Assembly (NCBI GenBank): GCA_030825825.1
Contig: JAPJPE010000023.1
Span: 1 to 14,083, forward strand
DNA: 14,083 nucleotides
Direction of reading: 5' to 3'
Origin: Streptococcus sp.
GTDB lineage: Bacteria > Bacillota > Bacilli > Lactobacillales > Streptococcaceae
Shown here: positions 6,366 through 12,765 of the stretch, in pieces
Numbering within the stretch: position 1 is the first letter of the stretch
Layout of the letters: each line of letters begins with the position of its first letter
Position numbers and translations under genes: made by a program
Notes under the pieces: generated by a model
What the model was told of the DNA's origin: nothing
Database searches by the model: none
What the model saw: only the letters and a program-made list of their open reading frames with translations

Positions 6366-6375
6366 GTGATAAAAT
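6366..6375 (+). promoter_or_regulatory. possible extended -10 promoter of the carA/carB-like pair
   Basis: TGTGATAAAAT contains TGA-TAAAAT (6367-6375), an extended -10. The -35 region (TTCCTT, 6347-6352) is poor and overlaps the terminator stem. Spacing to ATG 6406 is suitable. Confidence 0.4.
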
Positions 6376-6405
6376 TGTACTAGAGTAAAAGAAGGGAGAG
6401 GTTCG

Positions 6406-7497
6406 ATGAAACGATTATTGGTCCTAGAGGATGGGACTGTATTTGAAGGAGAAGCCTTTGGTGCAGACCTATATGTAACGGGTGAGTTGGTCTTTACCAC
6501 AGCCATGACAGGTTATCAAGAATTGCTCACGGATCAGGCTTTTAGTGGCCAGATTCTCTCCTTTACCTTCCCGGTTATTGGCGCAGCAGGAATCAATCGG
6601 GATGATTCTGAATCCATTACACCCACTTGTTTAGCAGTAGTGGTTCAGCATCTGGTGGAGATGCCGAGCAATTGGCGGCAGCAGATGACCTTGGATGAAT
6701 TCTTGAAGCGAAAAAAAATCCCTGGTATTGTAGGGATTGATACCCGCCAGGTGGCAAAAATTGTCCGCAAGTATGGACGGATGAAGGCAACTGTTATTAA
6801 CAAGGGGGATTCGATCGAGCATATCTTGGATCAGTTGCGAGCGACAGTCCTTCCAAAAGACCAAGTACGTCAAGTCTCGACCAAAACAGCCTATGCTGTA
6901 CCTGGTTTTGGAAAGAGTATTGCCTTGATTGATCTAGGGGTCAAGCACTCTGTCTTACGTCAGCTGAGTCAAAGGGACTGTAATGTGACAGTCTATCCCT
7001 ATGATATCTCTTATGATGAACTGATGGAGCAGCAACCAGATGGGGTTATTTTATCCAGTGGGCCAGGCGATCCCCATCAGGTGAAAAAACTCTGCCGCTT
7101 GATCAAAAAGCTCAATGGTCAGATTCCGATCTGGGGTATGGGCTTGGGAGCTCAGTTGTTGGCACAAGCTTACGGCGCTGAGCTGGCCCCTATGGAAGTC
7201 GGACATTTCGGCTTGAACATACCTGTGCGTGAAATTGCGACAGGAAAAATCGAGATAACCAGTCAAAATCACTTGTATAGTATAGCGAGGGACAGTCTGC
7301 CCCATGATTTATTGGTCACACATGAAAATGTCAATGACCATAGTATTGAAGCTTTTCGTCATCGTTACCAACCAATTTTAGGGGTTCAATTCCAAGTAGA
7401 TGCTAGTCCAGGTCCAAGAGAAAATCTCTATTTTTACGATGAATTTTTAGAGTTGATTGATGCCAAAATTCACGAAAGTAGAAGGGAGAAGGAATGA
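6406..7497 (+). CDS. carA homologue (carbamoyl-phosphate synthase small subunit) with lost glutaminase residues
   Basis: The 363-residue protein matches CarA end to end: N-terminal small-subunit domain with MTGYQE (34-39), MTLDEFL (94-100) and GIDTR (110-114), then a class I glutamine amidotransferase domain from about residue 170. Normal CarA has GxCxGHQ; here the segment is GMGLGAQ (244-250), so the nucleophilic Cys is Gly246 and the following His is Ala249. The HPE triad segment is QVD (330-332), so the catalytic His is Gln330 and Glu is Asp332. SSGPGDP (217-223) and SQNH (286-289) remain. Glutamine hydrolysis should be impossible. The frame is intact with GGGAGAGG before ATG 6406 and overlaps the next gene, so it appears maintained. 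Standard annotation would call it carA; I infer a pseudoenzyme. Confidence 0.9.
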   Translation: MKRLLVLEDGTVFEGEAFGADLYVTGELVFTTAMTGYQELLTDQAFSGQILSFTFPVIGAAGINRDDSESITPTCLAVVVQHLVEMPSNWRQQMTLDEFLKRKKIPGIVGIDTRQVAKIVRKYGRMKATVINKGDSIEHILDQLRATVLPKDQVRQVSTKTAYAVPGFGKSIALIDLGVKHSVLRQLSQRDCNVTVYPYDISYDELMEQQPDGVILSSGPGDPHQVKKLCRLIKKLNGQIPIWGMGLGAQLLAQAYGAELAPMEVGHFGLNIPVREIATGKIEITSQNHLYSIARDSLPHDLLVTHENVNDHSIEAFRHRYQPILGVQFQVDASPGPRENLYFYDEFLELIDAKIHESRREKE

Positions 7498-9233
7498 TGA
7501 AACAAAACCAGAAATTGCTTCTCCTATGTGGAGATTCTTATCAGGATATTAGCCTCTTGGCTGCGGTAAAGGAAGCACAAAAACTCAATGCCAAGGATGG
7601 GAATGCTCTTGTCCTTTATTTGGGCGAGGAAAATGCTATCACCCAAGAAGCTACAGATATAGTTGTAGTTAGTAAGCTCAAGCTGGATGCTCTTAGGACG
7701 ACTCTTCTTTCTTATACTGGATCTCGCTTGCTCTTAGCTTTTGCGGACAAACAGATTTTGAATCTCTTGTTTCGTTTGGAAGAAACTGGATTTTTCAAAG
7801 ATGCATCGATTATGATTGTCGGGCCGAGTCTCCAACGCTACCGTAATTTTTACCAACAGGCAGATCAACGACGTCTCTTTCAAGAGCTGGGCTATCAAGT
7901 ACCCGCTTCCGCACTGGTTGGTTCTGTTCGAGAAGCTATCGAGTTTTCTGAAGGCATTCAATTTCCTATTATGATCTGGCCGGTAGCGAGTAAGCAAGGG
8001 CAAGGGCGAAAGATCGCTCATAACCTGGATGACTTGTGCGAAGCTGTAGAAATGGGACTTTCGGTTTCTCCAAGTCAGCAGTGTTTGCTGGAGTTTTCGA
8101 CCTATGGCTTTAAGGAACTGGATTTTGTAGTCATGCGGGATCGTGAAGACAATCACTACCTGGCGGCCTCTATTGAAAGCATTGATCCTGTTGGGATCCA
8201 CTCTAGTGACTCTTACCAATTTATGCCAGCGATCACTCTGACTGACCGGGAGTTTCAAAATCTTCGTGAAGCAGCGATCCACATCAGTCGCTATCTGAAG
8301 CTGACAGGAGCCATCTCCATTAAGTTTGCCTTGGATCCAACCAGTTATGCCTTCTATATCTTAGAGGTTAATCCATTTGCTTCAGATAGTATCTCGATGG
8401 CCTCTATGGGCTTGGGCTATTCCTTGTTTGAGCAAGGCGTGCAGCTGCAATTGGGGCGCTCGCTCGAGCATTTGCCTCATCCATTATTACAGGATCTAAA
8501 GGCTGTCTATGAACCCAGTCTAGACTATATTTTCTTTAAGATTCCGATCTTTTCAGATGCTGCACAGAATGCTCGTCTCAATACCCAAATTCACTCTTAT
8601 GGGGCAGTTTATGGATTTGGAAAGAGGATCGATGAAGCTTACCAACAGGCCTTAGAAACCATTAAAGATAAAAAACTACTGACTGTCTTTCCTGAAGAAA
8701 TGAGCGATGATGAATTAATCCAAAAAATAGCTCGTCATATGCCCCATCGGCTCTTCTATATCTTAGAGGCTCTGAAACGTGGTTTTGAGTTTGAGGAACT
8801 CTTGGATTTAAGTAAATTAGCACCGATTTATTTGCAGGTCCTTGCCAACCTTGTAGCGATGGAAAAAGCAGCAGAAGTTGCAACAAGTCCAGCATTTCTT
8901 CCGGTTGAGCCATCAGCTGGCTTATATGAGGTAAAAGAAGGGGTGGCCTATTATCTGACCCAAAATGGGACCAATGAGTCATTCGGTTTGGATGCTGCTT
9001 GTGTCTTGGTGGATGATCTAGAAATTCGGGACCCGAGTTTTTACCAAAAGGTACGAAAGAAGGGACAAGAGTTAAAAGAAAAAGGACAACAGGTGATCTT
9101 AGTCACCAATCGTCCTTTTACAGAATCTTTGGCAGATAAAGTCTATTATCTTCCTATCAATGAGACAAGCCTTAACCTAATTCAGTCCATTGATCAGGTA
9201 AAAGATATTGTCAAGCTTTCTAACATACAATAA
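7494..9233 (+). CDS. carB homologue, truncated and degenerate (first half of carbamoyl-phosphate synthase large subunit)
   Basis: Normal CarB has about 1060 residues; this protein has 579. Residues 1-120 match the pre-ATP-grasp domain in outline, 120-330 the first ATP-grasp (DPVGIHSSDS 231-240, ALDP 279-282, ILEVNP 289-294), 340-460 the oligomerisation region (EPSLDY, RLFYILEALKRG), and 480-575 the start of the second half. The second ATP-grasp and allosteric domain are absent. The GGQTALN motif is ADKQILN, the Arg of IVRPA is Trp162, the glycine-rich loop GGTGGG is replaced by SKQGQGR (166-172), the metal-ligand Gln appears as Lys277, and NPRVSRS is NPFASDS. Glu291 and Asn293 remain. Synthesis of carbamoyl phosphate by this protein is not credible. 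ATG 7494 overlaps the upstream stop by four bases; a second ATG at 7497 is equally possible. A terminator follows at once, with no remnant of the missing half. Confidence 0.9.
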   Translation: MMKQNQKLLLLCGDSYQDISLLAAVKEAQKLNAKDGNALVLYLGEENAITQEATDIVVVSKLKLDALRTTLLSYTGSRLLLAFADKQILNLLFRLEETGFFKDASIMIVGPSLQRYRNFYQQADQRRLFQELGYQVPASALVGSVREAIEFSEGIQFPIMIWPVASKQGQGRKIAHNLDDLCEAVEMGLSVSPSQQCLLEFSTYGFKELDFVVMRDREDNHYLAASIESIDPVGIHSSDSYQFMPAITLTDREFQNLREAAIHISRYLKLTGAISIKFALDPTSYAFYILEVNPFASDSISMASMGLGYSLFEQGVQLQLGRSLEHLPHPLLQDLKAVYEPSLDYIFFKIPIFSDAAQNARLNTQIHSYGAVYGFGKRIDEAYQQALETIKDKKLLTVFPEEMSDDELIQKIARHMPHRLFYILEALKRGFEFEELLDLSKLAPIYLQVLANLVAMEKAAEVATSPAFLPVEPSAGLYEVKEGVAYYLTQNGTNESFGLDAACVLVDDLEIRDPSFYQKVRKKGQELKEKGQQVILVTNRPFTESLADKVYYLPINETSLNLIQSIDQVKDIVKLSNIQ

Positions 9234-9266
9234 AGGATCCGGACAATCTATCCGAATCCTTTTTGT
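9232..9266 (+). terminator. terminator between the carB-like gene and convergent pepT
   Basis: AAAGGATCCGGA (9232-9243) pairs with TCCGAATCCTTT (9251-9262) with one mismatch, followed by T. The stop TAA of the carB-like gene is part of the stem. It may also serve pepT on the other strand, where the tail is less T-rich. Confidence 0.8.
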
Positions 9267-9269
9267 TTC

Positions 9270-10490
9270 TTATTTTTTGGTCACAATACCAATAATGGTA
9301 TCAACTGCGCGTTCCATGGTTTGGAGGCTAACGTATTCAAAGCGACCGTGCATATTTTCGCCACCGGCAAAGATGTTTGGTGTAGGAATTCCCATAAAGG
9401 AAATTTTAGACCCATCTGTACCACCGCGGATTGGTTCAATGATTGGTGTGATGCCAAGATCTTCCATGACTTCCTTAGCAAGGGTAATCGGCGTCATATC
9501 TTTTTCAATCACTTGCTTCATGTTGTAGTACTGATCTTTGAGGGTGAGGAGAACGCGTTCGCTACCGAGCTCCGCATTCATCTGATCCGCAATAGATGTC
9601 ATGAGGTCTTTGCGTTTCTCAAAGCTTTCAGTTTCAAAGTCCCGAATGATGTAACTGGCACTTGCTTCCTCAACAGTTCCTTCAATGTTCATCAAGTGGT
9701 AGAAGCCTTCATAGCCTTCGGTTAATTCAGGACGTGCTCCTTCAGGTAGTTTGTTATGGAAATCAATGGCCAATTGAAGGGCGTTGATCATTTGACCTTT
9801 GGCTGTACCTGGGTGGACATTGCGTCCTTTGAAGGTGATTTCAGCTCCAGCTGCTGAGAAGGTTTCGTATTGAAGCTCCCCAAGAGGACCGCCATCAACC
9901 GTATATGCAAAGTCTACATCAAAATCTTCTGCATCAAATTGATCTGCTCCGACGCCGATTTCTTCATCAGGACCAAAGCCGACACGGATCTCCCCGTGTT
10001 TGATTTCTGGATGCGCTGACAGATATTCGATAGCCGTCATAATTTCAGCGATACCAGATTTATCATCTGCTCCCAGAAGAGTAGTACCGTCCGTCGTGAT
10101 CAAGGTTTGTCCCTTGTAGTTGTTCAAATGAGCAAAATCAGCTGGATCGAGTGTAAAACCTGAGTCACCAAGGGCAATGACACCTCCATCATAATTCTCA
10201 ACGATTTGTGGATTGACATTTTCTGCATTGAAGTCAGCGGTGTCCATGTGAGAGATAAATCCAATCTTGCGCGTAAAGCTTGGATCATTAGCTGGAAGGG
10301 TCCCAATGGCATAGCCGTTTGGCAAATAGTAGACGTTTTGAAGACCCACGCGTTTCATCTCAGGGATCAAGATGTTGGTTGCAAAATCAACTTGTGATTG
10401 GGTACTTGGAGTGGTTGTAGAGTTTTCGTCTGAACGTGTGTTGACCTTTACATAGGTAATAAAACGGTCCAACAGATTTGCGTATTTCAT
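9270..10490 (-). CDS. pepT: peptidase T (tripeptide aminopeptidase)
   Basis: The protein is a zinc aminopeptidase of family M20B that releases the N-terminal residue of tripeptides in the cytoplasm. Metal and catalytic residues are in place: SHMDTAD (His81, Asp83), GADDKSG (Asp142), PDEEIG (Glu176/Glu177), TVDGG (Asp199) and ENMHGRFE (His381). I place the start at 10490, giving 406 residues beginning MKYANLLDRF, because GGAG lies 7 bases before this ATG; an earlier ATG at 10496 lies almost on the ribosome site. The gene follows cof by 2 bases, so it is the last member of the xre-cof-pepT operon. The regulator at the head of the operon may tune peptide use. Confidence 0.95.
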   Translation of the reverse strand: MKYANLLDRFITYVKVNTRSDENSTTTPSTQSQVDFATNILIPEMKRVGLQNVYYLPNGYAIGTLPANDPSFTRKIGFISHMDTADFNAENVNPQIVENYDGGVIALGDSGFTLDPADFAHLNNYKGQTLITTDGTTLLGADDKSGIAEIMTAIEYLSAHPEIKHGEIRVGFGPDEEIGVGADQFDAEDFDVDFAYTVDGGPLGELQYETFSAAGAEITFKGRNVHPGTAKGQMINALQLAIDFHNKLPEGARPELTEGYEGFYHLMNIEGTVEEASASYIIRDFETESFEKRKDLMTSIADQMNAELGSERVLLTLKDQYYNMKQVIEKDMTPITLAKEVMEDLGITPIIEPIRGGTDGSKISFMGIPTPNIFAGGENMHGRFEYVSLQTMERAVDTIIGIVTKK

Positions 10491-10492
10491 AA

Positions 10493-11314
10493 TCATTCTC
10501 CTTTTTCAGTTTCAATTAATTTGTGAATAGCATGGGCCACGCCATCCTCATCATTAGTCAAGGTGATGAAGTCAGCTATTTCCTTGACAGCAGCATTGCC
10601 ATTTCCCATAGCGACGCTATAGCCAGCAAAACGAAGCATCTCAAGGTCATTATTAGCATCTCCAAGAGCCATAACCTGGTCTCGACTGTAGCCTAAAGTT
10701 TGACTTAATGCTTGTAAAGCAGAAGCCTTGCTCGCACCTTTAGGAAGGATTTCAAACAGGATATTCTGTGAACGAACAGTGTTAAAATCAGCTTCTAATG
10801 CAGCCTCGTGCTGAGCTTGAAAGGCATCAATAGCAGAAGGATCCCCAACATACATAGCTTGAAAAATAGGAACAAGGTTGGGTAGATCCTCTTCTGAGAC
10901 AGGTGTCGGTTTACTATTTACGATGCCGGCATCCATCGTAACCAGTTCACTGGCTTCAGGTGCGACTACTAGGTAATGATCCATGTCGAATAAGGTCAGC
11001 TGGACGTCTGAATCTTTCGTCAAAACATGCAACCGGTGCATGTCCTCAAGGCTTAATTCTTCCTTGCCAATGATTTCCCAATTCTTAGTAGACAAAGTTG
11101 TACAGCCGTTATTGATAATCATATAGTAGTTGCCATCAGGAAGGCCAATCTCTTCAAAAATAGGACGGACCCCCGCTAAGGGACGCCCCGTACAGATCAC
11201 AATATCATAGCCCGCTTGATGGGCCTTATGAAGAGCTTCGATATTGCCTTTAGACAGCGACTTATCTTCATGCAAGAGAGTTCCGTCCAGATCAATCGCG
11301 ATTAATTGAATCAT
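10493..11314 (-). CDS. Cof-type HAD-IIB sugar-phosphate phosphatase
   Basis: The 273-residue protein is a Cof-family HAD phosphatase with a type IIB cap between about residues 85 and 185. Motif I is DLDGTLL (Asp8 nucleophile, Asp10 acid/base), motif II CTGR (Thr42), motif III the Lys of PKGASK, and motif IV GDANNDLEML (218-227). Such proteins dephosphorylate sugar phosphates, FMN or pyridoxal phosphate with loose specificity; the substrate here is unknown. The ATG at 11314 overlaps the regulator stop as ATGA, and TTGGAGG provides the ribosome site. The stop is followed almost at once by pepT. Confidence 0.93.
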   Translation of the reverse strand: MIQLIAIDLDGTLLHEDKSLSKGNIEALHKAHQAGYDIVICTGRPLAGVRPIFEEIGLPDGNYYMIINNGCTTLSTKNWEIIGKEELSLEDMHRLHVLTKDSDVQLTLFDMDHYLVVAPEASELVTMDAGIVNSKPTPVSEEDLPNLVPIFQAMYVGDPSAIDAFQAQHEAALEADFNTVRSQNILFEILPKGASKASALQALSQTLGYSRDQVMALGDANNDLEMLRFAGYSVAMGNGNAAVKEIADFITLTNDEDGVAHAIHKLIETEKGE

Positions 11315-12066
11315 TTGATCTCCTCCAAATCGAGAGGAACAAAACCATCAATCACTTTTCCAATCACCCCAGGTTCCTCATCCAGTGGAATGATCTGATC
11401 ACTATATTTCTTATTGAGGGAAACGAGTCGCACCCCGTTGGCTTCACGAAAGACACGTTTGATCAAAGTTTGCCCATCAAAATCAATGGCATAAATAGCC
11501 CCTGCCTGATCGTAATAGGTTTGCTTGACTAACACAACGGCTCCTTTTTCATATTTGGGCTCTAGGGAATCCGTATGAATCCAAAAAGCCAAATCGTAAG
11601 GAATCTTTTGATCAAACCAGACGATATCAGCTTGCTTCTGATTTTGATATGCTGCAAAAGAATCATAGACAGAATAAGAGTGGTATTGCTTTTCAATCTT
11701 CTGTCTTTCTTTTTGATGGGTCAAGAGACTTTTTCCGTAAGAAAGAAGATTCTCTTGATTTCCCTCATCGAGCTGTTTGTACAATCTCTCAATCTCTGAA
11801 TCAATGACCACAAAATCATTGCGCAATCGAGGGTCAATTTCAGCAACTGCTACCTGGAAAAAGGCAGCAATCTTCTCCAAATTTTCAGGAACGGGAAGAG
11901 AAGTTCCTTTAACATATCCAGTCAAGGTGCTCGCAGGGATTCCAGTGATACGAGATAATTCGATCTGCTTTTTTCCTTGTTCTTTCAGTAATTCTCTGAT
12001 CTTTTCCGATATAATCCGTAATGCCTCTTTGTCTTGAGGACTTGCTTTTCCACGACCTCTGGCCAA
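11311..12066 (-). CDS. XRE-family regulator with S24 (LexA/CI-like) C-terminal domain, TTG start
   Basis: The 251-residue protein has an N-terminal XRE helix-turn-helix (about 17-71, recognition part ASTLTGYVKG) and a C-terminal S24 self-cleavage-type domain. The Ser/Lys dyad is present: Ser167 in TDSLEP and Lys203 in TLIKRV. The usual Ala-Gly cleavage site in the linker is SFAAY (136-140), with Tyr where Gly is expected, so RecA-stimulated cleavage may not occur. The start is set at TTG 12066 (MARGRGKASP) because AAGGAGG lies 8 bases before it; the in-frame GTG at 12075 lies within the ribosome site. The gene heads the operon with cof and pepT and diverges from a GNAT gene. It likely represses its own promoter. 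Confidence 0.88.
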   Translation of the reverse strand: MARGRGKASPQDKEALRIISEKIRELLKEQGKKQIELSRITGIPASTLTGYVKGTSLPVPENLEKIAAFFQVAVAEIDPRLRNDFVVIDSEIERLYKQLDEGNQENLLSYGKSLLTHQKERQKIEKQYHSYSVYDSFAAYQNQKQADIVWFDQKIPYDLAFWIHTDSLEPKYEKGAVVLVKQTYYDQAGAIYAIDFDGQTLIKRVFREANGVRLVSLNKKYSDQIIPLDEEPGVIGKVIDGFVPLDLEEIK

Positions 12067-12096
12067 CGTACTCACCTCCTTGTATTTACCTTTTCT

Positions 12097-12125
12097 ATTA
12101 TAATGAATTAAATCGAAAAAGTAAA
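12097..12125 (-). promoter_or_regulatory. promoter of the xre-cof-pepT operon
   Basis: On the minus strand TTTACT (12125-12120), 17-base spacer and TATAAT (12102-12097). The -35 is the start of TTTACTTTTT, which recurs in opposite orientation at the divergent promoter. Confidence 0.7.
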
Positions 12126-12213
12126 TAGAAATCCCTGATAAATGTGAAAAAAGATTGGTTTGATATAAATCGGATTTTTAATTGGAATTTTATTTAATTT
12201 CCCTTTACTTTTT
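12116..12213. repeat. inverted TTTACTTTTT repeat in the xre/GNAT divergent region
   Basis: AAAAAGTAAA (12116-12125) and TTTACTTTTT (12204-12213) are exact inverted copies, each containing the -35 of one divergent promoter. They may be operator sites of the XRE regulator or only similar promoter elements. Confidence 0.45.
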
Positions 12214-12232
12214 TAGGAAAAAGGTCTAAGAT
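12204..12232 (+). promoter_or_regulatory. promoter of the GNAT gene
   Basis: TTTACT (12204-12209), 17-base spacer and TAAGAT (12227-12232). The gap between the two divergent promoters is very AT-rich, a likely site for regulator binding. Confidence 0.6.
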
Positions 12233-12261
12233 AAAATCAAAGAATTCATGGAGGTTGTGGT

Positions 12262-12699
12262 ATGATTCGTAGCGTTCAAGTCAAAGATGCAGGTCAAATT
12301 CGAGATTTGTGTCACCAAGCATTGGGGTATAATTCGAGCCTTGAGAAAGTGGCGACTCAGATCGAAAAATTCAATCTGCCAGACTCGGGTCACTTTTGCT
12401 TTGTTTATGAAGAGGACCAATCAGGCACTATTCTTGGTTATGTCGAAGCAGAGGTTTATGAAAGTCTTTATAGTGACGCCGGTCTAAACATTTTAGGTCT
12501 AGCGGTATTCCCTTCTGCTCAAAGACATGGAATCGGTCGCCAATTGATGGAGCGAGTTGAAAAACTTGCCAAAAGCAGGCATTCTGCTTTTATTCGTTTA
12601 AATTCTGCATCTCACCGAAAAGAAGCCCATATCTTTTACGAACGCTTAGGTTATGAGGGAAATAAAACGCAGAAGCGATTTTTGAAAATAATGAATTAA
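12262..12699 (+). CDS. GNAT-family N-acetyltransferase
   Basis: The 145-residue protein is a single GNAT domain that transfers an acetyl group from acetyl-CoA to an amine. The acetyl-CoA loop is QRHGIG (91-96) within the LGLAVFPSAQRHGIGRQLM segment (78-96 and on), and the C-terminal AHIFYERLGYE (122-132) is the usual final motif. The substrate is unknown; small single-domain members act on amino acids, aminoglycosides, polyamines or protein N-termini. GGAGG lies 7 bases before ATG 12262. The gene diverges from the XRE regulator, which may therefore control it, and ends in a strong terminator. Confidence 0.9.
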   Translation: MIRSVQVKDAGQIRDLCHQALGYNSSLEKVATQIEKFNLPDSGHFCFVYEEDQSGTILGYVEAEVYESLYSDAGLNILGLAVFPSAQRHGIGRQLMERVEKLAKSRHSAFIRLNSASHRKEAHIFYERLGYEGNKTQKRFLKIMN

Positions 12700-12724
12700 G
12701 ATAGGCAAAGGCCTATCTTTTTTG
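12698..12724 (+). terminator. terminator after the GNAT gene
   Basis: AAGATAGGC (12698-12706) and GCCTATCTT (12711-12719) form a perfect nine-pair stem with an AAAG loop, followed by T to 12723. The stem starts within the stop codon. Confidence 0.93.
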
Positions 12725-12731
12725 TTATAAT
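12723..12731 (+). promoter_or_regulatory. extended -10 promoter of lepA
   Basis: TGT-TATAAT, with the -10 at 12726-12731. No good -35 is visible because that position falls in the terminator stem; the extended -10 may compensate. Confidence 0.6.
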
Positions 12732-12765
12732 GAAGAGTACGATTAAATTTACTAGGAAGATGATT

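Noticed and set aside
6301..6405. A second PyrR attenuator between pyrB and the carA-like gene
   Set aside because: There is a terminator stem but no PyrR hairpin with the GAGG loop and no competing antiterminator pairing.
7734..8282. Long minus-strand open frame inside the carB-like gene
   Set aside because: It has no recognisable motif or convincing ribosome site and is antisense to a gene with clear family homology; it is a shadow frame.
9234..9270. Remnant of the missing second half of carB after the short carB-like gene
   Set aside because: The stop codon is built into a terminator and the convergent pepT gene begins directly beyond; no CarB-like frame is visible there.
10491..10496. 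Alternative pepT start at ATG 10496
   Set aside because: It lies one base from the GGAG ribosome site; the ATG at 10490 has proper spacing and matches the usual PepT N-terminus.
12067..12075. GTG 12075 as start of the XRE regulator
   Set aside because: The GTG shares its first base with the AAGGAGG ribosome site, leaving no spacing; TTG 12066 is 8 bases downstream.
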